Source: Clostridium muellerianum
Lineage (GTDB): Bacteria > Bacillota > Clostridia > Clostridiales > Clostridiaceae
Direction of reading: 5' to 3'
Assembly: GCF_012926525.1 (NCBI RefSeq)
Contig: NZ_JABBNI010000006.1
Coordinates: 62,001 to 126,000, forward strand
DNA: 64,000 nucleotides
Shown here in pieces: positions 38,159 to 47,349 of this stretch. The number at the start of each line of letters is the position of its first letter. The stretch's first letter is position 1. Below the pieces are notes generated by a model. That model was not told the DNA's origin. It searched no databases and worked only from the letters and a program-made list of their open reading frames with translations. The translations under genes were made by a program, and so were the position numbers.

Positions 38159-39166
38159 TTAATCATATTTCTTAAATCTAAATTCATCTATAAATTCTTG
38201 TTTTTGCTGCCTATCCGTCTCTATCCTTTTTAGTTTATTTAAAAAGAATTCTTCTCCCCAATGCTGTTTCTCCCAATAATATTGTATTCCAGTTTGCCAA
38301 TAATCTTGCGGAAATTCCATAAATGATGCCATTATAGGTATATTATCACTTTTTACTTCGTTTACTGAATTATAAGCATCAATTATATCTAATGCAGTAT
38401 CCATATTCCATTTTCCGTATTTCATACATCGTAAGAGCAGACTACTAAGATCATGAAGATGTGAATCTAATATACAATAATCAAAATCTATAATATTTAA
38501 TTTGCTATCTTTAGACATCAATAAATTATGATTAGCAAAATCATGATGACAGAACCCCTTATTTAATATTTGTTCCCCCATACTTTCTACATACCTAGTT
38601 TCTATAAGATTTTTTATAGCTCTCTCTGCTCGTTCCAATTCTTCTTTCATAACATTTAAATAAACATAATCAAATTCTGTAGGATTTTGATTATTGTCTA
38701 TTATTTTTTTAAAAGAAAAAATTTCATTTTTTCTTGTTTCAAATACTTTTATCCATTTAAACCATCCTATCCTAGGATTCATACCTGGTGTAACTTCAAA
38801 TCCACTACTTTTTTTATGAAGTTCTGCTAGTTTATATGAAGCAAGTAATATATCCTGGTGATTGTTATAATTTAATTGTCTTGAATCTATCCAGGGAGTT
38901 AAATAGGCATACTCATTTTGAAAGTTCACATGATCTTTTTGCTTACTTGTTAATATTATTTCAGGAATATATTCAAATTTATTGTTTTGCAGATGTTTTA
39001 TAGCAGATATAATAAATAAAAAATGTCCAAAATCATATTTAATAAATTTGAGACAATAATTTTTATTCTTTGTTTTAATTTTATATATACTTTTTATCTT
39101 TTCTATAAGTTCCACATTAAGCTTATAATTTTCTTCTACTAATTCTTTTATCCTACATAAATCCAA
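38159..39166 (-). CDS. CotS family spore coat protein, kinase-like (copy 3)
   Basis: A 335-residue CotS paralogue with catalytic loop FCHHDFANHNLLMSKDS near residue 220 and KLNIIDFDYC near 238, both intact. It starts at TTG with GGAGG about seven bases upstream. First gene of the four-gene coat run and divergent from the second family 4 glycosyltransferase 154 bases away. The pairing repeats that at 33013-35247. Expected role and location as for other CotS proteins; substrates unknown. Confidence 0.88.
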   Translation of the reverse strand: MDLCRIKELVEENYKLNVELIEKIKSIYKIKTKNKNYCLKFIKYDFGHFLFIISAIKHLQNNKFEYIPEIILTSKQKDHVNFQNEYAYLTPWIDSRQLNYNNHQDILLASYKLAELHKKSSGFEVTPGMNPRIGWFKWIKVFETRKNEIFSFKKIIDNNQNPTEFDYVYLNVMKEELERAERAIKNLIETRYVESMGEQILNKGFCHHDFANHNLLMSKDSKLNIIDFDYCILDSHLHDLSSLLLRCMKYGKWNMDTALDIIDAYNSVNEVKSDNIPIMASFMEFPQDYWQTGIQYYWEKQHWGEEFFLNKLKRIETDRQQKQEFIDEFRFKKYD

Positions 39167-39320
39167 AACTTTTCCTCCAAAACAATTCTATATATGTAGT
39201 ATATGAATTATTACCTATGTATGTGCTAAATGACACACTTTGAACGTAATATTAATAATATATAATACAATAAGTTTTTAAAAGGCCTCAAAGTTATTTT
39301 AAATGGAGGTTGGTAGCTAT

Positions 39321-40439
39321 ATGAAAATTGGAATTGATGCAAGAGGGGTGAACTGGTATAAAGGTACTGGTATAGGAACCTATACGGATAAAATTTTAAG
39401 ATATATGATTAACTCTCATAAAGAAAATCTTTACCACATGTATTGGTCTGGTGGTGATTATGAATCCTTCAGAAGTGAGAATTCAAAAATATTAATGACT
39501 TCAAAAAAATACTATAAATTTTTTGAACAATATTATTTTCCTAATAATTTAAGAAATGAAAATATAGACATATATCATATTCCTCAAAATGGTATTGGTC
39601 TTTCTCCAAATATTAGCTGTAAAAAAGTCGTTACTATCCACGACTTAATACCTTATATACTTCCTGAAACCGTAGGTAAAGGATATTTGATTAAATTTTT
39701 AAAAGAAATGCCAAAAATAATGGAAACTTGTGATGGAATTATAACTGTATCAGAATGTTCAAAGAGAGATATATTAAAATTTTTCCCTATGGATGAATCC
39801 AAGGTTTTTGTAACACCTTTAGCCGCCGATAAAAAATATAAGCCTTTAGACAAATCCAAATGCCAAAAATTCATAAGTAAAACCTATAATATAAATAAAC
39901 CTTTTATACTTTATATAGGTGGTTTTAGTCCTAGGAAAAATGTTAAATCCCTTTTAGTAGCCTTTTCTAAGATTTACAATAAACTTCCCCAAAAATATGA
40001 TTTAGTTATTATTGGGGCAAATAGAGATGATAGTCGTCTTCTCAAAGACTTAAGCCACGATTTGAATATACGTTCAAATGTAAAGTTTACTGGATTCGTT
40101 GAAGAAGATGATTTACCTATTTTTTATAACGCTTGCAGTGTTTTTGTATATCCATCAATATATGAGGGTTTTGGGCTTCCACCTTTGGAAGCTATGAGCT
40201 GCGGAACTGCTGTAATAACCTCTAACATCTCATCTATACCTGAAGTAGTTTCTGATGCTGGGATTTTAATAGATCCATTTGATGTAGAAAGTCTTTCGAA
40301 TTCTTTAGAACGTCTATTAAATAGTGAACGTTTAATAAAAAAATTAAATACAAAAAGCTTAAAACAGGCAGCTAAGTTTTCCTGGGAAAAGACTTCTGAA
40401 AAAACCTTAGAAGCTTACGAGAAAATTTTAAAAATATAA
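39321..40439 (+). CDS. Glycosyltransferase family 4, CotSA-like (copy 2)
   Basis: A 372-residue GT-B glycosyltransferase paralogous to the gene at 34123. Opening KIGIDARGVNWYKGTGIGTYT, LYIGGFSPRKN near residue 197 and YPSIYEGFGLPPLEAMSCG near 284 match position for position. Likely adds sugar to spore coat material. An in-frame ATG at 39303 is part of the TGGAGGTTGG ribosome site; the ATG at 39321, matching the start of the paralogue, is the better choice. Divergent from CotS copy 3. Confidence 0.9.
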   Translation: MKIGIDARGVNWYKGTGIGTYTDKILRYMINSHKENLYHMYWSGGDYESFRSENSKILMTSKKYYKFFEQYYFPNNLRNENIDIYHIPQNGIGLSPNISCKKVVTIHDLIPYILPETVGKGYLIKFLKEMPKIMETCDGIITVSECSKRDILKFFPMDESKVFVTPLAADKKYKPLDKSKCQKFISKTYNINKPFILYIGGFSPRKNVKSLLVAFSKIYNKLPQKYDLVIIGANRDDSRLLKDLSHDLNIRSNVKFTGFVEEDDLPIFYNACSVFVYPSIYEGFGLPPLEAMSCGTAVITSNISSIPEVVSDAGILIDPFDVESLSNSLERLLNSERLIKKLNTKSLKQAAKFSWEKTSEKTLEAYEKILKI

Positions 40440-40442
40440 AAA

Positions 40443-40489
40443 TAAAATCCCTTGACTGCCCCGTTCCCAGTCAAGAGATTTCATTTTTA
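40443..40489 (+). terminator. Intrinsic terminator after the second glycosyltransferase
   Basis: AAATC.CTTGACTG pairs with CAGTCAAG.GATTT around a CCCCGTTCC loop and is followed by a T run. It lies right behind the stop codon at 40439. Confidence 0.8.
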
Positions 40490-40583
40490 TATTTTAAAAT
40501 TCACCATGATTAAACCCTTATAATAAAACATTATATACTATAATTAACAAATTGTAAACGTTTTGTTTGTATATTACTCCACA

Positions 40584-41852
40584 TTATTTTTTCTCCACAT
40601 ACTTTTGAATAGAATCTAACACCGTCTTTGTATCTTTATTAACTAAATTAGGCTGAGCTAATGCATTTTTTACATCATACCTTATATTAAAAAAGTATGG
40701 GGTATATGTTACAGCATAAGCTCCATTTTCTACATTCCCAAGTAAATCCCAAACTGTAGCATTAAAGTAGTCTTCAAATTTATTAAATTTCTCTAAATTA
40801 TATATATCATTAACTACGGGAAAACTTCCACATTTCAACATAGAATCTAAATCAACTTCCTTATCACTTATGGTAAAGTTTATAAATTCCTTTGACAATT
40901 TAACATTAGTGGACATTTTACTTATCATTAAGTTACATCCACCTAAGGATGTATCTCTGTTACCACCAGGTTCAAAAGATGGAAGCTTCATTACACTCCA
41001 CTTTCCCTTTTGATCAGGTACATTATTAACAAAATAGCTTATATCACTAGGACTTGCTATAAATGACACTATTTCTTCACTTTTAGCCGCATTAATAAGT
41101 TCCTCTTTAGTATTATAATCGCAAACTGTACCCTGAGAATACATTTTTTTTACCATATCTACAACACTAATCCATTCTTTATCATTAAAACTAGGTTTAC
41201 CTTCCTCATTAAAATATGACTTTCCCAATTGATTTGCTAATAATAAATATATATCACTGTTCTCATTTTCTACATTCCCAATAACCTTTTTTCCTTTATC
41301 CTGAATAACTTTTTTCCCCACTTCAATATAATCATCCCAAGTTTTAGTATCATTCATATTAATTCCTTCTGAATCTAATATATCTTTTCTATATAAAATT
41401 ACTTTAGGAGAAGTACTCCATGGAAATCCATATACTTTACTTTTTTGAGTTAAATTTCCAACCTTGCCCTTTGATACCTTATTTTTATAATTACCCATAT
41501 CATCTGATACATCTAAAAAAGCACCTGGTAATTTGTTTAAATAGTATTGAGTATATGAATCATCTATTGTTATTATATCTATTGTTTTATCTTTGTTTTT
41601 AACGCTCTCTTCAAACTTTCCATATGAGTTATCATCCACTTTTAAATCTATATTTACTTTTTTATGTAACTTTTGAAAACTCTGCACTGCCATCTTTAAT
41701 GATTGCTCATGATTTTTATCTGTTAATATTGTAACTTTTCCTTGTAACTCATCAGTATTTTTTGATACATAATTGTTTCTTTTACAAGAAATAGCAGAGG
41801 TAATCATAGTTAGTAAAACAGCCATGGTTAAAACTTTTATACCCTTTTTCAT
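40584..41852 (-). CDS. Extracellular solute-binding lipoprotein, ABC family 1
   Basis: A 422-residue lipoprotein. The signal ends at lipobox AISCK near residue 23, and the mature part is a family 1 (sugar-type) solute-binding fold, with GFPWSTSPKVILYRKDIL near residue 142 and GGCNLMISKMST near 305. These are typical positions for substrate-binding proteins of the maltose-related group. No permease or ATPase gene lies nearby, so it is either an orphan partner of a transporter elsewhere or a sensor. AGGGGAG lies before the ATG. Ligand unknown. Confidence 0.85.
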   Translation of the reverse strand: MKKGIKVLTMAVLLTMITSAISCKRNNYVSKNTDELQGKVTILTDKNHEQSLKMAVQSFQKLHKKVNIDLKVDDNSYGKFEESVKNKDKTIDIITIDDSYTQYYLNKLPGAFLDVSDDMGNYKNKVSKGKVGNLTQKSKVYGFPWSTSPKVILYRKDILDSEGINMNDTKTWDDYIEVGKKVIQDKGKKVIGNVENENSDIYLLLANQLGKSYFNEEGKPSFNDKEWISVVDMVKKMYSQGTVCDYNTKEELINAAKSEEIVSFIASPSDISYFVNNVPDQKGKWSVMKLPSFEPGGNRDTSLGGCNLMISKMSTNVKLSKEFINFTISDKEVDLDSMLKCGSFPVVNDIYNLEKFNKFEDYFNATVWDLLGNVENGAYAVTYTPYFFNIRYDVKNALAQPNLVNKDTKTVLDSIQKYVEKK

Positions 41853-41983
41853 AATATCTCCCCTGTCCTAGACAGTATTCTTTTTCTATAGATTACTCAT
41901 TTTAGTTTGTTTCCAGTATATATTATCAAACTTATTTAGTTTTTTCAATTTATTTACTAGTTTTTGGTTACAAAATTAAGCAC

Positions 41984-42040
41984 AAAAAGTAAATCCTAAA
42001 GATTTAAATAGTATATTAAAACCTTTAGGATTTACTTTTT
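41984..42040 (-). terminator. Intrinsic terminator after the radical SAM gene
   Basis: AAAAAGTAAATCCTAAAG pairs perfectly with CTTTAGGATTTACTTTTT, with a 21-base A+T-rich loop. The arm overlaps the radical SAM stop codon. Confidence 0.8.
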
Positions 42041-43421
42041 ATCCTTTCGACATCTTATAATTCCCCTTACATCCAAAGTCTTCCTTCCAGGCTTTATCTG
42101 CCAAAGGCTTAAATTCTTCTGCCACCTTATCTATAGATTTTTGAAATTCTTTATTTTCTATCATCATCCTAGCACCTTCATCTGTAGGTTTAGCTCCTGT
42201 CTTTTTTACAACTTCTCGTATAACATTAGTATTATCTATCATCATACAAGGCATTAATAAGTTTTGATTATAAGGCTGCCTTCTTCTTAATTCTTTAAAA
42301 AAGTCTGATTTAAATACATCAATAAGATTTTTATTTTTCAAATTATCTACTGAAAAGTGAGCAAAAACACACGGCTCAACATCTTCATGGGAATTTATAT
42401 GACAATAAAACTTACCCGCTATACATCCTCCCACATACGGAGCATCATTAAAAAAATCTATCATAAAATATGGTTTTGAGTTTCTTATTTGTCTAACTCT
42501 CTTTCCTAAATTGATTCTCTGTTCCGGTGTAAGCATTAAATCAACATCTTGTTCCTTTCCTACTGGCATAAATATGAAATACCAGCTCATTTTAGCTCCT
42601 TTTTCTATAAGCATATCTACAAACTTATCAGAAACAACTCTATCTATATTTTTTCTACTTACAGCTGTAGATACGCCAAATAATATTCCTCTTTTCTTAA
42701 GCAATTCCATAGAATGAGTAACCTTTTTAAATACTCCTTTTCCTCTTCTTGTATCTGTATCTTCTTCAAACCCTTCTAGCGAAAACATAGGTACCACATT
42801 ACCGAGTTGTTTTACTTTATTAGCCAGCTCTTCATTAAAAAGAGTTCCATTGGTAAAAGGTGTAAATATACAATCGCTATATTTTTCATATATCTTAAGC
42901 ATGTGGTTATTAAAAAATGGTTCCCCTCCTAACACTATAAAATAATAAATTCCCAGCTGTCTAGCCTCTTTTATAATCCTATCCACTTCCTCATAAGGTA
43001 TGTCATCTTCTTTGCTGTAATTTGCTGCATAACACCCCGTACAATTTAAATTACATCTCATTGATGGGCTTATAAGTATTACTAATGGTATTTTTATACC
43101 TTTCTCATCTAAAAACTTTTGCCTCTTTGGCATTCCATACCATATTGCATTTGATAAGAAGTTTTCAAAAAACTTGTTCATACATTTTTTATCTGTAGTC
43201 TTTAGCATATTTATTATAAAATCATGTGTAGCAGGATTTTCATTATAGTATTTTTCTACTTGCTGTATTCTTTCTAAATTTTCTTTGTCTTTATAAACGG
43301 TTTTTTTTACTAGATCAAATAACTTATCAATATTTTTTTCAGGATTCTTCTCTAGCAATTCTAATGCACTTTTCACCAAGGTATCTTTAGCAACTTTCTT
43401 TAACCTTTCAGTTACCTTCAT
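42039..43421 (-). CDS. Radical SAM protein with additional C-terminal cysteines
   Basis: A 460-residue radical SAM enzyme. SPSMRCNLNCTGCYAANY near residue 120 is the CxxxCxxC cluster that binds a 4Fe-4S and SAM; IVLGGEPFF near 165 is the GGE SAM motif. A cysteine group near residues 335-365 (CIAGKFYC, then EPCVFAHF) and a late PCMM suggest a second, SPASM-like cluster. Substrate is not readable; relatives include enzymes that mature peptides or modify cofactors. No short precursor peptide is evident next to it. AGGGGG precedes the ATG. It may form its own transcription unit, terminated by the hairpin at 41984. Confidence 0.85.
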   Translation of the reverse strand: MKVTERLKKVAKDTLVKSALELLEKNPEKNIDKLFDLVKKTVYKDKENLERIQQVEKYYNENPATHDFIINMLKTTDKKCMNKFFENFLSNAIWYGMPKRQKFLDEKGIKIPLVILISPSMRCNLNCTGCYAANYSKEDDIPYEEVDRIIKEARQLGIYYFIVLGGEPFFNNHMLKIYEKYSDCIFTPFTNGTLFNEELANKVKQLGNVVPMFSLEGFEEDTDTRRGKGVFKKVTHSMELLKKRGILFGVSTAVSRKNIDRVVSDKFVDMLIEKGAKMSWYFIFMPVGKEQDVDLMLTPEQRINLGKRVRQIRNSKPYFMIDFFNDAPYVGGCIAGKFYCHINSHEDVEPCVFAHFSVDNLKNKNLIDVFKSDFFKELRRRQPYNQNLLMPCMMIDNTNVIREVVKKTGAKPTDEGARMMIENKEFQKSIDKVAEEFKPLADKAWKEDFGCKGNYKMSKG

Positions 43422-43625
43422 TTACTATTCCCCCTGATAAGTAATGATATATAGACTCAATTATAAATGAATCTTACTTAGCGGGAATTTGTTTCTCCCT
43501 CTAAGCTTAGGTAAATTATCCAATAACCCGTATTGGTTAAATATTCCTTTATAAGATTATATACATATTTATTTTATTTATGTCTATAAAATATCAGGGT
43601 TCTCTTTCAACTGCCTAATTATGAA

Positions 43626-44372
43626 CTATAACTTATTTATCATGCTAGATAAATAACCAGCTCCAAAACCATTATCTATATTTACCACACTTACACCACT
43701 GGCACAACTGTTTAACATACATAAAAGTGCTGAAAGTCCTCCAAAGTTAGCACCATATCCTACACTAGTTGGTACTGCAATAATAGGCTTATCTACAAGT
43801 CCTCCAAGTACACTAGCTAATGCACCTTCCATGCCAGCTACTACTACAATCACTTTAGCTTGTCTTATTACGTTTAACCTATCAAATAGTCTATGTATTC
43901 CTGCCACTCCTACATCATATATTCTCTCTACCTTGTTTCCAAATATCTCTGCAGTTACTACTGCTTCTTCCGCTACAGGTATATCAGAAGTTCCAGCTGT
44001 AACTATGGCTATATACGTGCTGCTAGTTTCTACTTCCTTATTTTTTATAGTTATAGTTCTTGCTTTATCATTATATTCTGCTTTAGGACATATAAGTTTT
44101 ACAGCCTCATAGATCTCTTTTGAAGCCCTAGTTCCTAATATATTGTTTCCCTTTGTAATCATAAATTCAACTATACCTTTAACCTGTTCAACCGTTTTGC
44201 CAGCACAATATATAACTTCTGGATATCCAACTCTGAGTTCTCTATGATTATCAATTTTAGCATACCCTAAATCTTTAAATGGTAAATCTTCAAGCTTTTT
44301 TAATGCTTTTTCTATATCTAATGAACCATTTTTTACACTTTCTAAAAGTTCCCTAGTTTCCTTTATATCCAC
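43626..44372 (-). CDS. larB: Nickel-pincer cofactor biosynthesis protein LarB
   Basis: LarB carboxylates and hydrolyses nicotinic acid adenine dinucleotide to begin building the nickel-pincer nucleotide of lactate racemase. The 248-residue protein has an N-terminal helical part and a C-terminal domain related to PurE, with VTAGTSDIPVAEEA near residue 128 and VVAGMEGALASVLGGL near 178 and VPTSVGYGANFGG near 200. It starts at GTG with GAGTG upstream. Intact and normal in length, but the neighbouring larC is internally deleted and no larA or larE is present here, so the pathway may be incomplete or located elsewhere. Confidence 0.93.
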   Translation of the reverse strand: MDIKETRELLESVKNGSLDIEKALKKLEDLPFKDLGYAKIDNHRELRVGYPEVIYCAGKTVEQVKGIVEFMITKGNNILGTRASKEIYEAVKLICPKAEYNDKARTITIKNKEVETSSTYIAIVTAGTSDIPVAEEAVVTAEIFGNKVERIYDVGVAGIHRLFDRLNVIRQAKVIVVVAGMEGALASVLGGLVDKPIIAVPTSVGYGANFGGLSALLCMLNSCASGVSVVNIDNGFGAGYLSSMINKL

Positions 44373-44477
44373 AATATCACTCTTTTCTAATGTATATTAT
44401 TAATTATTAATGCATTTTCATTATTTAAGTTTTCATTTACATTTTTATAAATCTAAGATTACATATAACCCAACTTC

Positions 44478-44686
44478 TTAAATTTTAGAAAATATCTCTC
44501 TATATACTTCAGTTATAGCTACACCATTATCTAAAGCTATTTTTTTATTTCTATTTTATATCCATCAATATTCATCTTTAAAAGCTCTTTTAAAAGATAC
44601 TGTTTATCTACACCTAGATCAATTAAAGCTCCTAAATTCATATCTCCAGTTATCCCTGAAAAACAATCATAATAAAGTATTTTCAA
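44478..44686 (-). pseudogene. larC: larC remnant with internal deletion
   Basis: The first 49 codons from TTG 44686 encode a LarC N-terminus ([20 protein letters not shown], then LDLGVDKQ-type), with AAGGGG upstream. The frame stops at TAG 44537. In another frame the following bases read [19 protein letters not shown] and end at a TAA at 44478, matching the usual end of LarC. Full-length LarC has about 400 residues, so most of the middle is missing and the ends join out of frame. LarC inserts nickel; this copy cannot work. Confidence 0.8.
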
Positions 44687-44985
44687 AATATTCAACCCCT
44701 TATTATTTTAGTTATTTTGTGTTTAAATTTACATAGCCATTTTTCACTTTTTTAGATTTGAAAACATTAAGTTTCACTTGCTATTCTATCATATGTCGCT
44801 TTAATGTTTAAACATTATACTAAATTGAAAAATAAAATTTTTAAGGAAACGGGACCCTAAGTAATAATATAAATATATAAATACCTTGTACTGCCCAATG
44901 TTATATTTTTCAATATTTGCAATTTTTATTACTTTAACCCATAATTAAATATATAAATATATCATCACTAAAGGAGGAAATATTC
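44687..44985. other. Intergenic region before the M24 peptidase gene
   Basis: 299 A+T-rich bases. It holds the 14-base palindrome AATGTTTAAACATT at 44804-44817, a possible operator, and a GGGACCC palindrome near 44849. I see no gene. The M24 gene promoter probably lies here. Confidence 0.35.
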
Positions 44986-46062
44986 ATGAATAAACAAAGA
45001 CTTAATAAATTACTGAAAGAAATGGAACGCCAAAATATACCTCAAATGCTAGTTTCCGATTCAGCTGCTATTTTCTATTTAACTGGAAAATGGATTCATC
45101 CTGGCGAAAGAATGCTAGCTCTTTATATAAATCTTAAAGGATCACATAAATTATTCATCAACGAATTATTCCCAGTACAAGACGATTTAGGTGTTGAAAA
45201 AATATGGTTTAATGATACTCAAGACGCAGTAGAAATAGTTTCAAAATATGTAGATAAAGAAAAACCAATGGGAGTTGATAAAAACTGGCCTGCACGTTTT
45301 CTTTTAAGACTTATGGAATTAAAAGGTGGTAGCACATTTGTAAATGGTTCTGCAATTCTAGATAGAGTTAGAATGTGTAAAGATGAAAAAGAAAAGGATC
45401 TTATGAGAGAAGCTTCAAGAATAAACGATATATCAGTGGACAAACTAATTAAACTTATTCCTGAAAAACATTCTGAAAAGAAAATGGGACAACTTTTGTT
45501 AAGCATTTATGAAGACTTAGGTTGTGAAGGACATTCTTTTGATCCTATTATAGCTTATGGTGCAAACGCTGCTGACCCTCATCATGAAATAGATAATTCC
45601 ACAGTTAAAGAAGGTGACAGTGTAATTCTAGATATAGGATGCAGAAAGAATTCCTACTGTGCAGATATGACCAGAACAGTATTTTATAAACATGCTTCAG
45701 ATAAAGCAAAAGAAGTATATAACATAGTCTTAGAAGCCAATAAACGTGCTATAGATGTAGTTAAAGCTGGTGTTCGTTTCTGCGATATTGATGCAGCTGC
45801 TAGAAATTATATTGAAGATCACGGTTATGGAAAATACTTCACTCACAGAACTGGACATTCAATAGGTATAGAAGTCCATGACTTCGGTGATGTTTCATCT
45901 GCAAATACTGATAGAGTTCAACCAGGTCAAATATTCTCTATAGAACCAGGTATTTATCTAACAGGAGAAGTAGGTGTTAGAATAGAAGATTTAGTTCTTG
46001 TAACAGAGGATGGTTGTGAAGTTCTTAATAAATATGATAAAGAACTAATGATAATAGAATAA
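44986..46062 (+). CDS. M24 family metallopeptidase (Xaa-Pro aminopeptidase/YpdF type)
   Basis: A 358-residue two-domain peptidase: N-terminal creatinase-like domain and a C-terminal pita-bread fold. Metal ligands appear in order: the aspartates in ILDIGC and ADMTRTVF (near 212-225), the histidine in THRTGHSIGIEVHD near 285, and glutamates in SIEPGIYL near 320 and RIEDLVLV near 335. It removes N-terminal residues, usually before proline, in the cytosol. AAAGGAGG lies before the ATG. It stands alone, divergent from the larC remnant, with a terminator behind it. Confidence 0.92.
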   Translation: MNKQRLNKLLKEMERQNIPQMLVSDSAAIFYLTGKWIHPGERMLALYINLKGSHKLFINELFPVQDDLGVEKIWFNDTQDAVEIVSKYVDKEKPMGVDKNWPARFLLRLMELKGGSTFVNGSAILDRVRMCKDEKEKDLMREASRINDISVDKLIKLIPEKHSEKKMGQLLLSIYEDLGCEGHSFDPIIAYGANAADPHHEIDNSTVKEGDSVILDIGCRKNSYCADMTRTVFYKHASDKAKEVYNIVLEANKRAIDVVKAGVRFCDIDAAARNYIEDHGYGKYFTHRTGHSIGIEVHDFGDVSSANTDRVQPGQIFSIEPGIYLTGEVGVRIEDLVLVTEDGCEVLNKYDKELMIIE

Positions 46063-46076
46063 TAAAACTATAATTT

Positions 46077-46122
46077 AAAAAGCTATGAAATATAAGTTTA
46101 GCACTTATTTTCATAGCTTTTA
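46077..46122 (+). terminator. Intrinsic terminator after the M24 peptidase gene
   Basis: AAAAAGCTATGAAA pairs with TTTTCATAGCTTTTA around a 17-base loop and ends in a T-rich stretch. It starts 14 bases beyond the stop codon. Confidence 0.75.
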
Positions 46123-46201
46123 CTATAAATACACTGGTTACTCTAAATGTGATTATAAAAATAATATTCCAATGACATATTTTTTACATAACCTTATGGT
46201 T

Positions 46202-47269
46202 TTATAAATACTTATCCATACTATCTTCACTTCTCAATAAATTTACAAGATACTTTATTTCTTGATCCTTATTTTTATCCATAACTAGTACTACATCTCC
46301 ATCATCCACTATTATTAAATCCTTAGCTCCAAAAGTTATTATTAACCTATCCTTAGCAAAGACGCTACAATTTTCACTAGCTTCCATAAACACATTACCC
46401 ATTACATTATTACTTTTGTACTTTTTTAGAAATCTTGATAATGCAGCAAATGTCCCCATATCATCCCATGTGAAATCACATTTTATAACATATGCCTTTC
46501 TTGTTTTTTGCATTATTCCAAAATCCACAGATATTCCATCTATAATTTTATACTGTTCCTTTATAGTTTTTTCTTCATTACTAGTATCCAGTTCATCATA
46601 TATAACCATAATACTTTTATACATTTTAGGAAGATACTTCTGCATTTCCCTCAAAAACACATCTGCCCTCCATACAAATATTCCGCTGTTCCACAAATAG
46701 GTCCCTTTCATTAATAAGTCCTTTGCAACTTCAGCATTAGGTTTTTCTAAAAATCTTTCTACTTTGAAAGCCTTAATATCAGGATTTACTTCTTCACCCA
46801 TTTCTATATATCCATACCCTGTCTCTGCTCTTGTAGGTTTTACTCCTATGGTTATTAACCCTCGCTTTTTTTCAGCAATTCCTACAGCCTGTAAAATTGT
46901 GTTTTTAAATAATTTTTCATTTTCAATATAATGATCTGATGGCAAAATTATCATTGTAGCATCTTGATCTTTTTTAAATAACTTTGCTGCAGAAAGAGCT
47001 ATACAGGTTGCTGTTTCCTTATTTTCAGGCTCTATAAAAATATTATTCTTATCTATATCACCTAACTCTATATATACCTTGTCTATATATTCCTTATTAG
47101 TAACTACATATATATTATTTTTGTTTACCAAAGGCATTATTCTATCAACGGTATTTCTTAAAAAACTTTTATTATCTACAACCTTTAGAAATTGCTTCGG
47201 ATTTTTAGATCGAGAAAGTGGAAAAAGTCTAGTTCCCTTACCACCTGCAAGAATTAGTGCATATAACAA
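46202..47269 (-). CDS. Mannose-1-phosphate guanylyltransferase
   Basis: Makes GDP-mannose from GTP and mannose 1-phosphate. The roughly 355-residue protein opens with LILAGGKGTRLFPLSRSKNPKQFL (cited in part), the nucleotide-binding signature; IILPSDHYI near residue 108 and FLEKPNAEVA near 175 follow, as does FGIMQKT near 252 and the DMGTFAAL segment. The C-terminal isomerase domain of bifunctional types is absent. Start is uncertain: GTG 47278 overlaps the GGAG ribosome site, whereas TTG 47269 sits eight bases from it. GDP-mannose could feed the coat or wall glycosyltransferases, but no direct link is visible. Confidence 0.9.
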   Translation of the reverse strand: MLYALILAGGKGTRLFPLSRSKNPKQFLKVVDNKSFLRNTVDRIMPLVNKNNIYVVTNKEYIDKVYIELGDIDKNNIFIEPENKETATCIALSAAKLFKKDQDATMIILPSDHYIENEKLFKNTILQAVGIAEKKRGLITIGVKPTRAETGYGYIEMGEEVNPDIKAFKVERFLEKPNAEVAKDLLMKGTYLWNSGIFVWRADVFLREMQKYLPKMYKSIMVIYDELDTSNEEKTIKEQYKIIDGISVDFGIMQKTRKAYVIKCDFTWDDMGTFAALSRFLKKYKSNNVMGNVFMEASENCSVFAKDRLIITFGAKDLIIVDDGDVVLVMDKNKDQEIKYLVNLLRSEDSMDKYL

Positions 47270-47349
47270 TACTTTCACTCCAAATTACGCTTGCTATATT
47301 GTTATAATATGTGACTCTTTATATAATTGTGAAAAATATCTGTATACAT

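Noticed and set aside
44840-44900. GGAAACGGGACCC stretch before the M24 gene, considered as a riboswitch or sporulation promoter
   Set aside because: No match to known riboswitch cores and no -10/-35 spacing that fits; kept only as intergenic note.
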